Positions 54,421 to 63,680 of a stretch of 64,000 bases of DNA are shown piece after piece. Location: positions 248,001 through 312,000 of the forward strand of contig NZ_JANUHA010000005.1 of NCBI RefSeq assembly GCF_024753255.1. Direction: 5' to 3'. How positions within the stretch are numbered: the first letter of the stretch is position 1; the number at the start of each line of letters is the position of its first letter. Under the pieces are notes generated by a model, which was given only the letters and a program-made list of their open reading frames with translations, ran no database searches and was not told where the DNA came from. Source of the DNA: Massilia agri (lineage in GTDB: Bacteria > Pseudomonadota > Gammaproteobacteria > Burkholderiales > Burkholderiaceae_D). The translations under genes were made by a program, and so were the position numbers.

Positions 54421-55637
54421 TGGCCTTCCAGATTCCATTCAAGTTTTCCGCTTCAAACAGCGACGCGACCATCGCGGCCCGCAGCCGTCCGTCGAAAATG
54501 ATGGATTACGACCAGCCGCTGGTCTGGGTCACCGTGCTGCTGATGCTGTTCGGCCTCGTGATGGTGTATTCGGCGTCGATTGCGCTGCCGGACTCGCCGA
54601 AGTTCGCCTATTTGCAGGACAAGAACGAGTACTTCCTCTATCGCCAGATGATGTACATCGGCGTGTCGATGGCCGCAGCCGCCGTGGTGTTCCAGGTCCC
54701 GGTCGCCGTGTGGCAGAAGTACGCGCCGCTGCTCTTCATCGGCACCCTGGTGCTGCTGGTGATCGTGCTGATCCCGGGCATCGGCGTCTCGGTCAACGGC
54801 GCGCGCCGCTGGCTGCCGCTGAAGGTCATGAACCTGCAGCCCTCCGAGCTCATGAAGATCGCCGCCGTCCTGTACGCGGCCGATTTCACGGTACGCAAGC
54901 AGGAATACATGCACAAGCTGACCAAGGGCTTCCTGCCGATGATGGTAGCGATCGGCCTGGTCGGCATGCTGCTGCTGCTCGAGCCCGACCTGGGCGCCTT
55001 CGGGGTGATCGTCTGCATCGCCATGGGCATCCTGTTCCTGGGCGGGATCAATATCGTCTGGTTCGGCGGCATCGGCGCGCTGCTGGTCCTGATCTTCGTG
55101 ACCATCATCGCCCTGTCGCCGTTCCGCCGCGCGCGCATGTTCGCCTACCTCGACCCCTGGGAGGAGGGCAATGCGCTGGACAAGGCTTATCAATTGACCC
55201 ACTCCCTGATCGCTTTTGGCCGCGGCGAGTTCTTTGGCGTGGGCCTGGGCGGCAGCGTGGAAAAGCTGTTCTACCTGCCGGAAGCGCACACCGACTTCAT
55301 CATGGCCGTGATCGGCGAAGAACTGGGCCTGGCCGGCGTGCTGGTCGTGATCGCCATGTTCTACTGGCTGGTGAAACGCGCCTTCGACATCGGCCGCCAG
55401 GCCATCGCCCTGGACCAGACCTTCGCCGGCCTTGCCGCGAAAGGCATCGGCATCTGGATCGGCGTGCAGACCTTCATCAATATGGGCGTGAACCTGGGCC
55501 TGCTGCCGACCAAGGGCCTGACCCTGCCGCTCATGAGCTTCGGCGGCTCGGGCGTGCTGTTCAACTGCGTGGGCCTCGCGATCCTGCTGCGGATCGACTA
55601 CGAGAACCGTGTCCGCATGCGCGGAGGCCGCACATGA
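54420..55637 (+). CDS. ftsW: Septal peptidoglycan polymerase FtsW
   Basis: SEDS-family membrane protein of 405 residues with about ten membrane segments after a basic cytoplasmic N terminus. Family motifs: [19 protein letters not shown], the catalytic-loop DLGAFG, and the late [17 protein letters not shown]. It polymerises septal glycan from lipid II together with FtsI. It overlaps murG by 4 bp. Confidence 0.97.
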   Translation: MAFQIPFKFSASNSDATIAARSRPSKMMDYDQPLVWVTVLLMLFGLVMVYSASIALPDSPKFAYLQDKNEYFLYRQMMYIGVSMAAAAVVFQVPVAVWQKYAPLLFIGTLVLLVIVLIPGIGVSVNGARRWLPLKVMNLQPSELMKIAAVLYAADFTVRKQEYMHKLTKGFLPMMVAIGLVGMLLLLEPDLGAFGVIVCIAMGILFLGGINIVWFGGIGALLVLIFVTIIALSPFRRARMFAYLDPWEEGNALDKAYQLTHSLIAFGRGEFFGVGLGGSVEKLFYLPEAHTDFIMAVIGEELGLAGVLVVIAMFYWLVKRAFDIGRQAIALDQTFAGLAAKGIGIWIGVQTFINMGVNLGLLPTKGLTLPLMSFGGSGVLFNCVGLAILLRIDYENRVRMRGGRT

Positions 55638-56710
55638 CGAAGCGTCTCATGGTCATGGCGGCCGGCACCGGCGGCCACATCTTCCCGGGCATCGCGATCG
55701 CGCAGACCATGCGCGCGCGCGGCTGGGAAGTCTCGTGGCTGGGCACGGCCCACGGCATGGAGACCGACCTGGTGCCGAAGGCCGGCATCCCGATGGACAG
55801 CATCGATTTCGCCGGCCTGCGCGGCAAGGGCCTGAAACACACCATCACGGGGGCTTTCAAGATGCTCGGCAGTTTCGTACGCTGCCGCGGCTACCTGGCC
55901 AGGCGCAAGCCGGATGTGGTGCTGGGAATGGGCGGCTACGTCACGGTGCCGGGCGGGGTGATGGCGCGTTCGCGCGGCGTGCCGCTGGCCCTCGTGAATG
56001 CCGACGCGGCCCTGCTGCTGTCGAACAAGACCTTGAGCCCGATCGCCCAGCGCGTGCTGTTCGGCTTCCCGGCCGATTTCGGCAAGGCGGCCGGCAAGGC
56101 GGTCGTCACCGGCAATCCGGTGCGCCGGGAGATCCTGGACCTGCCCGTACCCGCCGAGCGTTTCGCCGGCCGTACCGGCCCGCTGCGCATCCTGGTGGTG
56201 GGCGGCAGCCTGGGCGCCAAGGTGCTGAACGACAGCGTGCCGGCGGCCTTGGCAAGCATCGACCCCGCGGTGCGTCCGATCGTGACCCACCAGTCGGGCA
56301 AGAAGAATATCGCGGCCCTGCGCGCCGCGTATGCGCAGGCCGGCGTCGACGCCAACGTGGTCGACTTCATCGACGACATGGCGGCCGCCTACGGACAGGC
56401 CGACCTGGTGATCTGCCGCGCCGGCGCGATCACGGTGTCGGAGCTGACGGCGGCCGGCGTGGCCAGCGTGCTGGTGCCTTTCGTGGCCAGCACCACCAGT
56501 CACCAGCGCGACAACGCGGTCTGGATGGCGGGACAGAAGGCGGCCGTGTACCTGCCGCAGGGCGAACTGAATCCGCAGCGGTTGGCAAGCCTGCTGCAAT
56601 CGACGTCGCGCGAGGACTGCCTGCGGATGGCGCAGTCCGCGTACGGCGTCGGCAAGCGTGATGCAAACGAGGCGATCGCGAACGAACTTGAAAGACTGGC
56701 AGGCACATGA
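55634..56710 (+). CDS. murG: Lipid II-forming GlcNAc transferase MurG
   Basis: GT28 glycosyltransferase of 358 residues at the inner membrane face. N-terminal glycine loop GTGGHIFPG, then [11 protein letters not shown] and a third loop GGSLGAK. The UDP-GlcNAc site near the C terminus has [17 protein letters not shown]. It adds GlcNAc to lipid I. The start overlaps ftsW by 4 bp and its stop overlaps murC by 4 bp. Confidence 0.96.
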   Translation: MTKRLMVMAAGTGGHIFPGIAIAQTMRARGWEVSWLGTAHGMETDLVPKAGIPMDSIDFAGLRGKGLKHTITGAFKMLGSFVRCRGYLARRKPDVVLGMGGYVTVPGGVMARSRGVPLALVNADAALLLSNKTLSPIAQRVLFGFPADFGKAAGKAVVTGNPVRREILDLPVPAERFAGRTGPLRILVVGGSLGAKVLNDSVPAALASIDPAVRPIVTHQSGKKNIAALRAAYAQAGVDANVVDFIDDMAAAYGQADLVICRAGAITVSELTAAGVASVLVPFVASTTSHQRDNAVWMAGQKAAVYLPQGELNPQRLASLLQSTSREDCLRMAQSAYGVGKRDANEAIANELERLAGT

Positions 56711-58095
56711 AACATAAGATCAAGAACATTCACTTCGTCGGCATCGGCGGCAGCGGCATGAGCGGCATCGCCGAGGTGCTGCTCAACCTGGGCTACAACG
56801 TCTCGGGCTCGGACCTGTCGAGCAATGCCGCCAGCCAGCGCCTGGCCGAGCTGGGCGCGCGCGTCCATACCGGCCACTCGGCCGAGCACGTGGTCGGCGC
56901 CAACGTGGTCGTGACCTCGACCGCCGTCAACGAAGCGAACCCGGAAGTCGTCGCCGCCCGCGCCGCCAAGGTGCCGGTGGTACCGCGCGCCATCATGCTG
57001 GGCGAACTGATGCGCCTGAAGCGCGGCATCGCGATCGCAGGCACCCACGGCAAGACCACCACCACCAGCCTGGTCGCCTCGGTGCTGGCCGCCGGCGGCA
57101 TGGACCCGACGTTCGTCATCGGCGGCCGCCTCACCGCCGCCGGCGCCAACGCCGCGCTGGGCTCGGGCGAGTACATCGTGGCCGAGGCGGATGAGTCCGA
57201 CGCCTCCTTCCTGAACCTGTCGCCGATGATCGAGGTGATCACCAACATCGACGCCGACCACATGGACACCTACGAGCACGACTTCGAGAAGCTGAAGGCG
57301 GCGTTCGTGAACTTCACCCACCGCCTGCCGTTCTACGGCCGCGTCATGCTGTGCATCGACGATCCGCACGTGCGCGCCATCCTGCCGCAGGTGACCAAGC
57401 CGGTGACCACCTATGGCTTCGCGGAAGACGCGGAAGTGCGCGCCCTGGACGCCCACGCGATCGGGGTGCAGATGCACTTCACCGTGCGCCAGCAGGGCTA
57501 CCCGGATGCGAAGTTCGTGCTGAACCAGCCGGGCATGCACAACGTGCAGAACGCCTGCTCGGCGATCGCCATCGCGCGCGAGATCGGCATTTCTGACGAG
57601 GCCACCAACCAGGGCCTGCAGGAATTCCGCGGCGTCGGCCGCCGCTTCACCCGCTACGGCGAGGTGGCCATCCCCGGCGGCGGCAGCTTCACCCTGGTGG
57701 ACGACTTCGGCCACCACCCGGTCGAGACCGAGGTGACCCTGGCCGCCGCGCGCGCCGCCTACCCCGGCCGCCGCCTGGTGCTGGCCTTCCAGCCGCACCG
57801 CTACAGCCGCACCCGCGACCTGTTCGAGGACTTCGTGAAGGTGCTGGCGACCCCGGACGTGCTGCTGCTGGCCGACGTCTACCCGGCCGGCGAGGCGCCG
57901 ATCGTGGCCGCCGACGGCCGCGCCCTGGCGCGCGCGCTGCGCACCGGCGGCAAGGTGGAACCGATCTTCGTCGAGGCGATCGCCGACATGCCCGCCGCCA
58001 TCCTGAATGCGGTGCGCGACGGCGACGTCGTCATGACCATGGGCGCCGGCTCGATCAGCGGCGTCCCGCACCAACTGACATCTGCAAAGGCCTGA
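56707..58095 (+). CDS. murC: UDP-MurNAc:L-alanine ligase MurC
   Basis: First Mur ligase of the pathway, 462 residues. Motifs: [18 protein letters not shown] at the N terminus, ATP site [32 protein letters not shown] and the C-terminal FQPHRYSRT. It attaches L-Ala to UDP-MurNAc. No murB is present between murC and ddlB; that gene lies elsewhere in many betaproteobacteria. Confidence 0.97.
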   Translation: MKHKIKNIHFVGIGGSGMSGIAEVLLNLGYNVSGSDLSSNAASQRLAELGARVHTGHSAEHVVGANVVVTSTAVNEANPEVVAARAAKVPVVPRAIMLGELMRLKRGIAIAGTHGKTTTTSLVASVLAAGGMDPTFVIGGRLTAAGANAALGSGEYIVAEADESDASFLNLSPMIEVITNIDADHMDTYEHDFEKLKAAFVNFTHRLPFYGRVMLCIDDPHVRAILPQVTKPVTTYGFAEDAEVRALDAHAIGVQMHFTVRQQGYPDAKFVLNQPGMHNVQNACSAIAIAREIGISDEATNQGLQEFRGVGRRFTRYGEVAIPGGGSFTLVDDFGHHPVETEVTLAAARAAYPGRRLVLAFQPHRYSRTRDLFEDFVKVLATPDVLLLADVYPAGEAPIVAADGRALARALRTGGKVEPIFVEAIADMPAAILNAVRDGDVVMTMGAGSISGVPHQLTSAKA

Positions 58096-58101
58096 TCCAT
58101 C

Positions 58102-59097
58102 GTGAATACGAACGCAACCACTTCTACCTTCGACCCGGCTTCCTTCGGCAAGGTCGGCGTGCTCTTCGGCGGCCGTTCCGCCGAACGCGACGTGTCGATC
58201 ATGTCCGGCACCGGCGTGCTGAACGCATTGAAGAGCCGCGGCGTCGACGCCCATCCCTTCGACCCGGGCACCCAGAGCCTGGCCGAACTGGCCCAGCAAG
58301 GTTTTGATCGCGTCTTCATCGCGCTGCACGGCCGCTACGGCGAAGACGGCAGCCTGCAGGGCGCCCTCGAGCAGCTCGGGATTCCCTACACGGGCAGCGG
58401 CGTGATGGCGTCCGCCGTCGGCATGGACAAGATCACCACCAAGAAGATCTGGAAGATGGACGAGATCCCGACGCCGGACTACATGACCATCGACCCGTCC
58501 ACCGACCTCGACGAAGTCCTGGTCGCCCTCGGCCTGCCGATGATCGTCAAGCCGCCGCTCGAAGGCTCGACCATCGGCATCAGCAAGGTCAGCAAGGCGG
58601 ACGAGCTGAAGGCCGCCGTCGACGTCGCCCTCGGCTTCGACCCCGTGGTGCTGGCCGAGGAATTCGTGACCGGCCGCGAATTCACCGTGGCGGTGCTGGG
58701 CAGCGGCAAGACCGCCCGCGCCCTGCCGATCGTCGAGATCGTGGCTCCCGAAGGCAACTACGACTACCAGAACAAGTACTTCACCGACGACACCCAATAC
58801 CACTGCCCGGCGCCGCTGGATGCGGCCCTGACGGAAGAAATCCAGCGCCACGCCGTGAACGCCTACCGCGCCCTCGGCTGTGAAGGCTGGGGCCGGATCG
58901 ACGTGCTGGTGCGCCAGGAAGACATGCGTCCCTTCCTGCTGGAAGTGAACACCTCGCCGGGCATGACTTCGCACTCGCTGGTGCCGATGGCCGCGCGCGC
59001 GGTGGGCATCAGCTACGAAGACCTGTGCCTGGAAATCCTGGCGTCGGCGCGCCTCAAGATGGCCAAGAATATGGCTGACGTCAAAGGCGAGGGTTAA
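58102..59097 (+). CDS. ddlB: D-alanine:D-alanine ligase DdlB
   Basis: ATP-grasp enzyme of 331 residues with GTG start. Motifs: KVGVLFGGRSAERDVS, HGRYGEDGSLQG, YTGSGVMASA, KPPLEGSTIGISKV and the Mg-site LLEVNTSPGMTSHSLVP. It makes the D-Ala-D-Ala dipeptide used by MurF. It sits 6 bp after murC and 6 bp before ftsQ. Confidence 0.96.
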   Translation: MNTNATTSTFDPASFGKVGVLFGGRSAERDVSIMSGTGVLNALKSRGVDAHPFDPGTQSLAELAQQGFDRVFIALHGRYGEDGSLQGALEQLGIPYTGSGVMASAVGMDKITTKKIWKMDEIPTPDYMTIDPSTDLDEVLVALGLPMIVKPPLEGSTIGISKVSKADELKAAVDVALGFDPVVLAEEFVTGREFTVAVLGSGKTARALPIVEIVAPEGNYDYQNKYFTDDTQYHCPAPLDAALTEEIQRHAVNAYRALGCEGWGRIDVLVRQEDMRPFLLEVNTSPGMTSHSLVPMAARAVGISYEDLCLEILASARLKMAKNMADVKGEG

Positions 59098-59103
59098 TAG
59101 CGC

Positions 59104-59925
59104 ATGTGGCATGACGTCCGCGCCCTCAACGCAAGCGCCAGTTCGCTCATGGCGTTGACGGTGCTCGCCGTTCTCGCGTCGATCGTGTGGTGGCTGTCGC
59201 AGCTGCCCATGTTCTCGCTGCGCGCGGTGACGGTGGAAAGCATGTACGAGATCCCGCTGCGCCACGTGAACGAGCTTACGGTGCGCAACGGGGTGATCGG
59301 CAAGATCCGCGGGAATTTCTTCACCACGGACCTGGAGCAGGTGAGGGCGACGTTCGAGACCGTGCCCTGGGTGCGCCGCGCCACGGTGCGCCGCGAGTGG
59401 CCGAACCAGCTGATCGTCGAGGTCGAGGAACACGAGGCGCTCGGCACCTGGGGCGACGACCGCCTGCTGTCGGTCAAGGGCGACGTCTTCACCGCCAACC
59501 TGGCCGAGGCCGACGACGACCACGCGCTGCCGGCCTTCGAGGGCCCGAAGGGGAGCGAGAAGCAGGTGCTGGCGCGCTTCACGGAGCTGCGCACCCTGTT
59601 CGCGCCCGTCCAACTGGCCCCGCAGGCGCTGTCGCTCTCGGAGCGTTACGCCTGGACCGTGAAGCTGGACAACGGCATGAGCGTGGCCCTGGGCCGCGAG
59701 CAGGACAGCGATACCTTGAAGAAGCGCGTGCAGCGGCTGGTGGGCGTCTACCCGCAGCTGGTCGCGCGACTGCAGGAAGGCCGCATCGACACCATCGACA
59801 TGCGCTACCCGAACGGCCTGGCGCTGTCCTCGGCGGCGCTGGCGGTGCCGGAAGATGCCAGCAAGCCGGTGAAGCCGGCCAAGAAGAAACCGAATCAACC
59901 TAACAAAACAAGCAAACAAACATAA
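59104..59925 (+). CDS. ftsQ: Cell-division protein FtsQ
   Basis: Bitopic division protein of 273 residues. Membrane segment at about 15-34 (LMALTVLAVLASIVWWL), POTRA domain (about 39-110; FSLRAVTVESMYEIPL and PWVRRATVRREWPNQLIVEVEEH), then a beta domain. The C terminus is a Lys/Pro-rich tail. It links the early and late divisome through FtsB/FtsL. ftsA begins 13 bp after its stop. Confidence 0.95.
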   Translation: MWHDVRALNASASSLMALTVLAVLASIVWWLSQLPMFSLRAVTVESMYEIPLRHVNELTVRNGVIGKIRGNFFTTDLEQVRATFETVPWVRRATVRREWPNQLIVEVEEHEALGTWGDDRLLSVKGDVFTANLAEADDDHALPAFEGPKGSEKQVLARFTELRTLFAPVQLAPQALSLSERYAWTVKLDNGMSVALGREQDSDTLKKRVQRLVGVYPQLVARLQEGRIDTIDMRYPNGLALSSAALAVPEDASKPVKPAKKKPNQPNKTSKQT

Positions 59926-59938
59926 GCAGGCAACAGCA

Positions 59939-61171
59939 ATGACAAAAGACGCGAAGAACCTGATCGTCGGCCTCGACATCGGCACCTCGAAGGTGGTGGC
60001 GGTCGTGGCCGAAGTGATGTCCGACGGACGCCACGAGGTGATCGGCCTCGGTCAGCACGAGTCGAAAGGATTGAAGAAGGGCGTGGTCGTGAACATCGAG
60101 GCCACCGTCGAGTCGATCCAGCGCGCGCTCGAGGAAGCGGAGCTGATGGCCGACTGCAAGATCCGCAACGTCTATGCTGGCATCGCCGGCAGCCATATCC
60201 GTTCCTTCAATTCGAGCGGCATGGTTGCGATCAAGGACAAGGAAGTCACCGCCACCGACGTGGCGCGCGTGATCGAGACCGCCAAGGCGGTCAACATCCC
60301 GACCGACCAGCAATTGCTGCATACGGTGCCGCAGGAATTCATCGTCGACAACCAGGAAGACGTGCGCGAGCCGATCGGCATGAGCGGCATCCGCCTGGAG
60401 GTGCGCGTGCACATCGTCACCGGTGCGGTATCCGCGGTCCAGAATATTGTAAAGTGCGTGCGCCGTTGCGGGCTCGAGGTCTCGGACCTGATCCTGCAGC
60501 CGATGGCATCGGCCGACGCCGTGCTGACCACCGACGAGAAGGAACTGGGCGTGGTCCTGATCGACATCGGCGGCGGCACCACCGACATCGCCGTGTTCTC
60601 CGACGGCGCGATCCGCCACACCGCGGTGCTGCCGATCGCGGGCGACCAGATCACCAGCGACATCGCGATGGCCCTGCGCACGCCGACCGGCGAAGCCGAG
60701 GACATCAAGATCCGCTACGGCGTGGCCAAGCAGGTGCTGGCCGATCCGGGCGAGACGCTCGAAGTGCCGGGCCTGGGCGACCGCGGACCGCGCGCCCTGT
60801 CGCGCCAGGCGCTGGCGGCCGTGATCGAGCCGCGCGTCGAAGAGCTGTTCGCGATGGTGCACACGGTGGTGCGCGAGTCGGGCTACGAGGGCGTGCTCTC
60901 GTCGGGCATCGTGCTCACCGGCGGCAGCTCGATCATGCCGGGCATGATCGAAATGGCCGAAGACATCTTCCTCAAACCGGCGCGCCTCGGCACGCCGGAC
61001 TACCGCGGCCAGCTGGCCGACGTCGTGCGCAGCCCACGCTACGCCACGGTGCTCGGCCTGCTGCTGGAAGCGAAGAAGCAGTACCTGCGCGGGCACATCG
61101 TCACGCGTCAGGATGGTTCGGTGAAAGCAGTCTGGCAACGCATGAAGGAATGGATAGCGGGGAATTTCTAA
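59939..61171 (+). CDS. ftsA: Cell-division actin homologue FtsA
   Basis: Actin-like ATPase of 410 residues that tethers FtsZ to the membrane. Phosphate-1 GLDIGTSKVVAVVAEV, phosphate-2 IDIGGGTTDIAVF and the adenosine motif LTGGSSIMPG are clear. The C-terminal amphipathic helix (WQRMKEWIAGNF) is the membrane-targeting sequence. An exact 12-bp tandem repeat begins at the last base of its stop codon. Confidence 0.97.
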   Translation: MTKDAKNLIVGLDIGTSKVVAVVAEVMSDGRHEVIGLGQHESKGLKKGVVVNIEATVESIQRALEEAELMADCKIRNVYAGIAGSHIRSFNSSGMVAIKDKEVTATDVARVIETAKAVNIPTDQQLLHTVPQEFIVDNQEDVREPIGMSGIRLEVRVHIVTGAVSAVQNIVKCVRRCGLEVSDLILQPMASADAVLTTDEKELGVVLIDIGGGTTDIAVFSDGAIRHTAVLPIAGDQITSDIAMALRTPTGEAEDIKIRYGVAKQVLADPGETLEVPGLGDRGPRALSRQALAAVIEPRVEELFAMVHTVVRESGYEGVLSSGIVLTGGSSIMPGMIEMAEDIFLKPARLGTPDYRGQLADVVRSPRYATVLGLLLEAKKQYLRGHIVTRQDGSVKAVWQRMKEWIAGNF

Positions 61172-61194
61172 AGCAGGTTTTCAAGCAGGTTTTC
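61171..61194. repeat. 12-bp exact tandem duplication after ftsA
   Basis: AAGCAGGTTTTC occurs twice without spacer, starting at the last base of the ftsA stop codon. It lies in the 183-bp ftsA-ftsZ interval, the longest gap in the cluster. Confidence 0.85.
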
Positions 61195-61241
61195 AGTAGG
61201 TCGCAGGGCACGAAATATTTAGGTACGTCAGCAACAAAACG

Positions 61242-61270
61242 TTCACGGGTCAAGGTTTTTTAAATACAAT
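61242..61270 (+). promoter_or_regulatory. Candidate promoter for ftsZ
   Basis: TTCACG (61242-61247) and TACAAT (61265-61270) are exactly 17 bp apart, 85 bp upstream of the ftsZ start. A separate promoter would let FtsZ be made in excess of the other cluster products. Confidence 0.6.
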
Positions 61271-61354
61271 CGCTACTTCCGGTTTCAGGGCCTGTCAGGG
61301 GCCTGGCAAATCCCTCGAAACCGGCAGCGGCATTTGAATATTGGGAGTTACATC

Positions 61355-62551
61355 ATGGAGTTCGATATGGTCGATAACGCAACACTGGGAACCGTTATCA
61401 AAGTCGTGGGCGTCGGCGGCGCAGGCGGCAATGCGGTTCAGCACATGATCAATAAAGGTGTGTCCGGTGTCGAGTTCATCGCCGCAAACACGGATGCGCA
61501 GGCACTTGCCGCGTCGAGCGCAAACAACATCATCCAGATCGGCGAATCCGGCCTGGGCGCAGGCATGCGTCCGGAAGTCGGCCGCCAGCTGGCCGAGCAA
61601 TCGCGTTCGCGCATCGAAGACGCGCTGCGCGGCGCGCACATGGTCTTCATCGCCGCCGGCATGGGCGGCGGCACCGGCACCGGCGCCGCGCCGATCGTCG
61701 CCGAAGTCGCCAAGACCATGGGCGCACTGACCGTGGCCGTCGTCTCGAAGCCGTTCTCCTACGAGGGCGACAAGTGCATGCAGGTCGCCGAGCAGGGTCT
61801 GGAAGAACTGACCAAGCACGTCGACTCGCTGATCGTCATCCTGAACGAGAAGCTGGAAGACATCTACGAAGACGAGTCGATGCTCGACTGGATGAAGCAC
61901 GCCGACGACGTCCTGAACAACGCGGTGGCCGGTATCGCCGAGATCATCAACGTGCCGGGTCACATCAACGTCGACTTCAACGACGTGAAGACCATCATGA
62001 GCGAGCAGGGCAAGGCCATGATGGGCACCGCGACCGCCGCCGGCGTGGACCGCGCGCGCATCGCCGCCGAGCAGGCAGTGGCGTCGCCGCTGCTGGACGG
62101 CATCGACCTGTCGGGCGCCAAGGGCGTGCTGGTCAACGTGACCGCAAGCCGTGGCCTGAAAGGTAAGGAAATCAAGGAAGTCATGGCCGCCGTGCGCGCC
62201 TTCGCCGCGCCGGACGCGTCGATCGCTCAGGGCATCGCCTACGACGACGCGATGGGCGACGAGCTGCGCGTGACCGTGGTCGCGACCGGCCTGGGCAAGA
62301 ACAAGAAGATGCAGCTGGTGCAGCCGCAGCAGGTGCTGCGCACCGGTACCTACAACGCGCCGGTGATGTCGGGCGCGTCGACGGTGGCCGGCGGCCTGAC
62401 CATGGGCCAGGCGGGCGGCGACGCCATGGGCGGCATGAAGCAGCCGGCCGTGTGGCGCCGCGAGCAGGCATCGGAGCAGGTGCAGGCCATGCAGCGCAAC
62501 GGCGTCGAGACCTACGACATCCCGGCCTTCCTGCGCAAGCAGGCTGACTGA
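61355..62551 (+). CDS. ftsZ: Cell-division tubulin homologue FtsZ
   Basis: GTPase of 398 residues that forms the Z ring. The tubulin signature GGGTGTGAAP, N-terminal IKVVGVGGAGGNAVQHM and the T7-loop region NVDFNDVKTIM are intact. A variable linker (about 320-385) leads to the conserved C-terminal peptide TYDIPAFLRKQAD, which binds FtsA and ZipA. The start at 61355 has GGGAG 7 nt upstream; the frame is open a few codons further. Strong terminator after the stop ends the dcw cluster. Confidence 0.98.
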   Translation: MEFDMVDNATLGTVIKVVGVGGAGGNAVQHMINKGVSGVEFIAANTDAQALAASSANNIIQIGESGLGAGMRPEVGRQLAEQSRSRIEDALRGAHMVFIAAGMGGGTGTGAAPIVAEVAKTMGALTVAVVSKPFSYEGDKCMQVAEQGLEELTKHVDSLIVILNEKLEDIYEDESMLDWMKHADDVLNNAVAGIAEIINVPGHINVDFNDVKTIMSEQGKAMMGTATAAGVDRARIAAEQAVASPLLDGIDLSGAKGVLVNVTASRGLKGKEIKEVMAAVRAFAAPDASIAQGIAYDDAMGDELRVTVVATGLGKNKKMQLVQPQQVLRTGTYNAPVMSGASTVAGGLTMGQAGGDAMGGMKQPAVWRREQASEQVQAMQRNGVETYDIPAFLRKQAD

Positions 62552-62572
62552 GCCAGTCCTTGTTCGATAGCG

Positions 62573-62606
62573 AAGGGCCAGCGCGAGCTGGCCCTTTGTT
62601 TTTTTG
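62573..62606 (+). terminator. Rho-independent terminator after ftsZ
   Basis: Stem AAGGGCCAGC/GCTGGCCCTT with GCGA tetraloop, followed by TGTTTTTTT. It closes the dcw cluster. Confidence 0.95.
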
Positions 62607-62677
62607 GCGGACGCCAGCAGGCGGCGGGCGGATCGGCGATAATTGCCGGATTCTCAAAACACTTCAAGGAGCACACC

Positions 62678-63181
62678 ATGACCGTTCAAGTCGGCGACCG
62701 CCTGCCGGAAGGCACCCTGTCGGAATTCATCGAAACCGAAACCGCGGGCTGCTCGCTCGGTCCAAATACCTTCGAGGTGGCGGACCTGGTAAAGGGCAAG
62801 AAGATCGTCATCTTCGGCCTGCCGGGCGCCTACACCCCGACCTGCTCGGCACAGCACGTGCCGGGCTACGTCCAGCACGCGGACGCCCTGAAGGCAAAAG
62901 GTGTCGACGAAATCTGGTGCATCTCGGTGAACGACGCCTTCGTGATGGGCGCCTGGGGCCGCGACCAGAAGGCCACCGGCATCGTGCGCATGATGGCCGA
63001 CGGTAACGCCGCCTACTCGAAGGCCCTGGGCCTGGACGCCGACTTCTCGAAGCACGGCATGGGCACCCGCTCGAAGCGCTACTCGATGCTGGTCGAGGAC
63101 GGCGTGGTCAAGGCGCTGAACGTCGAGACCGCCGGCTTCGAAGTCTCGAGCGCCGAGAAGATGCTGGAACAACTGGGCTGA
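62678..63181 (+). CDS. Prx5-type peroxiredoxin
   Basis: Protein of 167 residues, thioredoxin fold. The peroxidatic Cys56 is in PGAYTPTCS, the Prx5 signature; a second Cys81 (EIWCISVND) is conserved in the subfamily. It reduces hydrogen or organic peroxides. It lies 126 bp after ftsZ with the strong terminator between, so it has its own promoter. A peroxiredoxin after ftsZ is common in Burkholderiales; the usual next gene there, lpxC, is absent here. Confidence 0.93.
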   Translation: MTVQVGDRLPEGTLSEFIETETAGCSLGPNTFEVADLVKGKKIVIFGLPGAYTPTCSAQHVPGYVQHADALKAKGVDEIWCISVNDAFVMGAWGRDQKATGIVRMMADGNAAYSKALGLDADFSKHGMGTRSKRYSMLVEDGVVKALNVETAGFEVSSAEKMLEQLG

Positions 63182-63200
63182 GCCAGGCCGCAACCACTGC

Positions 63201-63225
63201 AAACGGCGCCGCGGCGCCGTTTTTC
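63201..63225 (+). terminator. Rho-independent terminator after the peroxiredoxin gene
   Basis: AACGGCGCC/GGCGCCGTT stem with a very short loop, followed by TTTTTC. It ends 6 bp before the GNAT gene. Confidence 0.85.
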
Positions 63226-63230
63226 ATCCC

Positions 63231-63680
63231 ATGATCATCAATGCCGAAACCCCGGACCAGCCGGAAGTCCGCGCCATGCTGGAACAGCTCGACGCCTACT
63301 GCGCCGCGCTCTATCCGCCTGAATCGAATCACCTGATGGATATCGCGTCCCTGCTGCAGGGGGATGTGCTGTTCCTCGTCGCGCGCGACGTCGATGGAAG
63401 AGCGGTCGGCTGTGCGGCCCTGGTCAACCGCGGCAGGTATGGCGAAGTGAAGCGCATGTTCGTCGATACCGCCCGGCGCGGCCTCGGCACGGGCGCCAGG
63501 CTGCTCGAGCATCTCGAGATGTTCGCGCGCATGTCCGGCATCCGCGAACTGAAGCTGGAGACGGGCATCCACCAGCCAGAGGCAATCCGTTTATACGAGC
63601 GCGCCGGCTTCGTGCGCTGTGAACCGTTCGGCGACTACCAGCCGGACCCGTTGAGCCTGTTCATGGAAAAAGCCCTTTGA
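63231..63680 (+). CDS. GNAT N-acetyltransferase
   Basis: Protein of 149 residues with the acetyl-CoA-binding motif VDTARRGLGTGARLLEHLE (about 80-100) and the late EAIRLYERAGFVRCEPFG, which identify a GNAT enzyme of the small-molecule or protein amine type. The N-terminal half carries LDAYCAALYPPESNHLMD, typical of a widespread uncharacterised group. The start codon follows the terminator of the previous gene directly, so its ribosome-binding site is poor. Its stop overlaps the next start by 4 bp (TTGA). Confidence 0.88.
   Translation: MIINAETPDQPEVRAMLEQLDAYCAALYPPESNHLMDIASLLQGDVLFLVARDVDGRAVGCAALVNRGRYGEVKRMFVDTARRGLGTGARLLEHLEMFARMSGIRELKLETGIHQPEAIRLYERAGFVRCEPFGDYQPDPLSLFMEKAL

Noticed and set aside
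56500-59985. Open frame of 1161 codons antisense to murG, murC, ddlB and ftsQ
   Set aside because: Longest frame in the window but entirely opposite four certain genes; codon pattern is the mirror of theirs.
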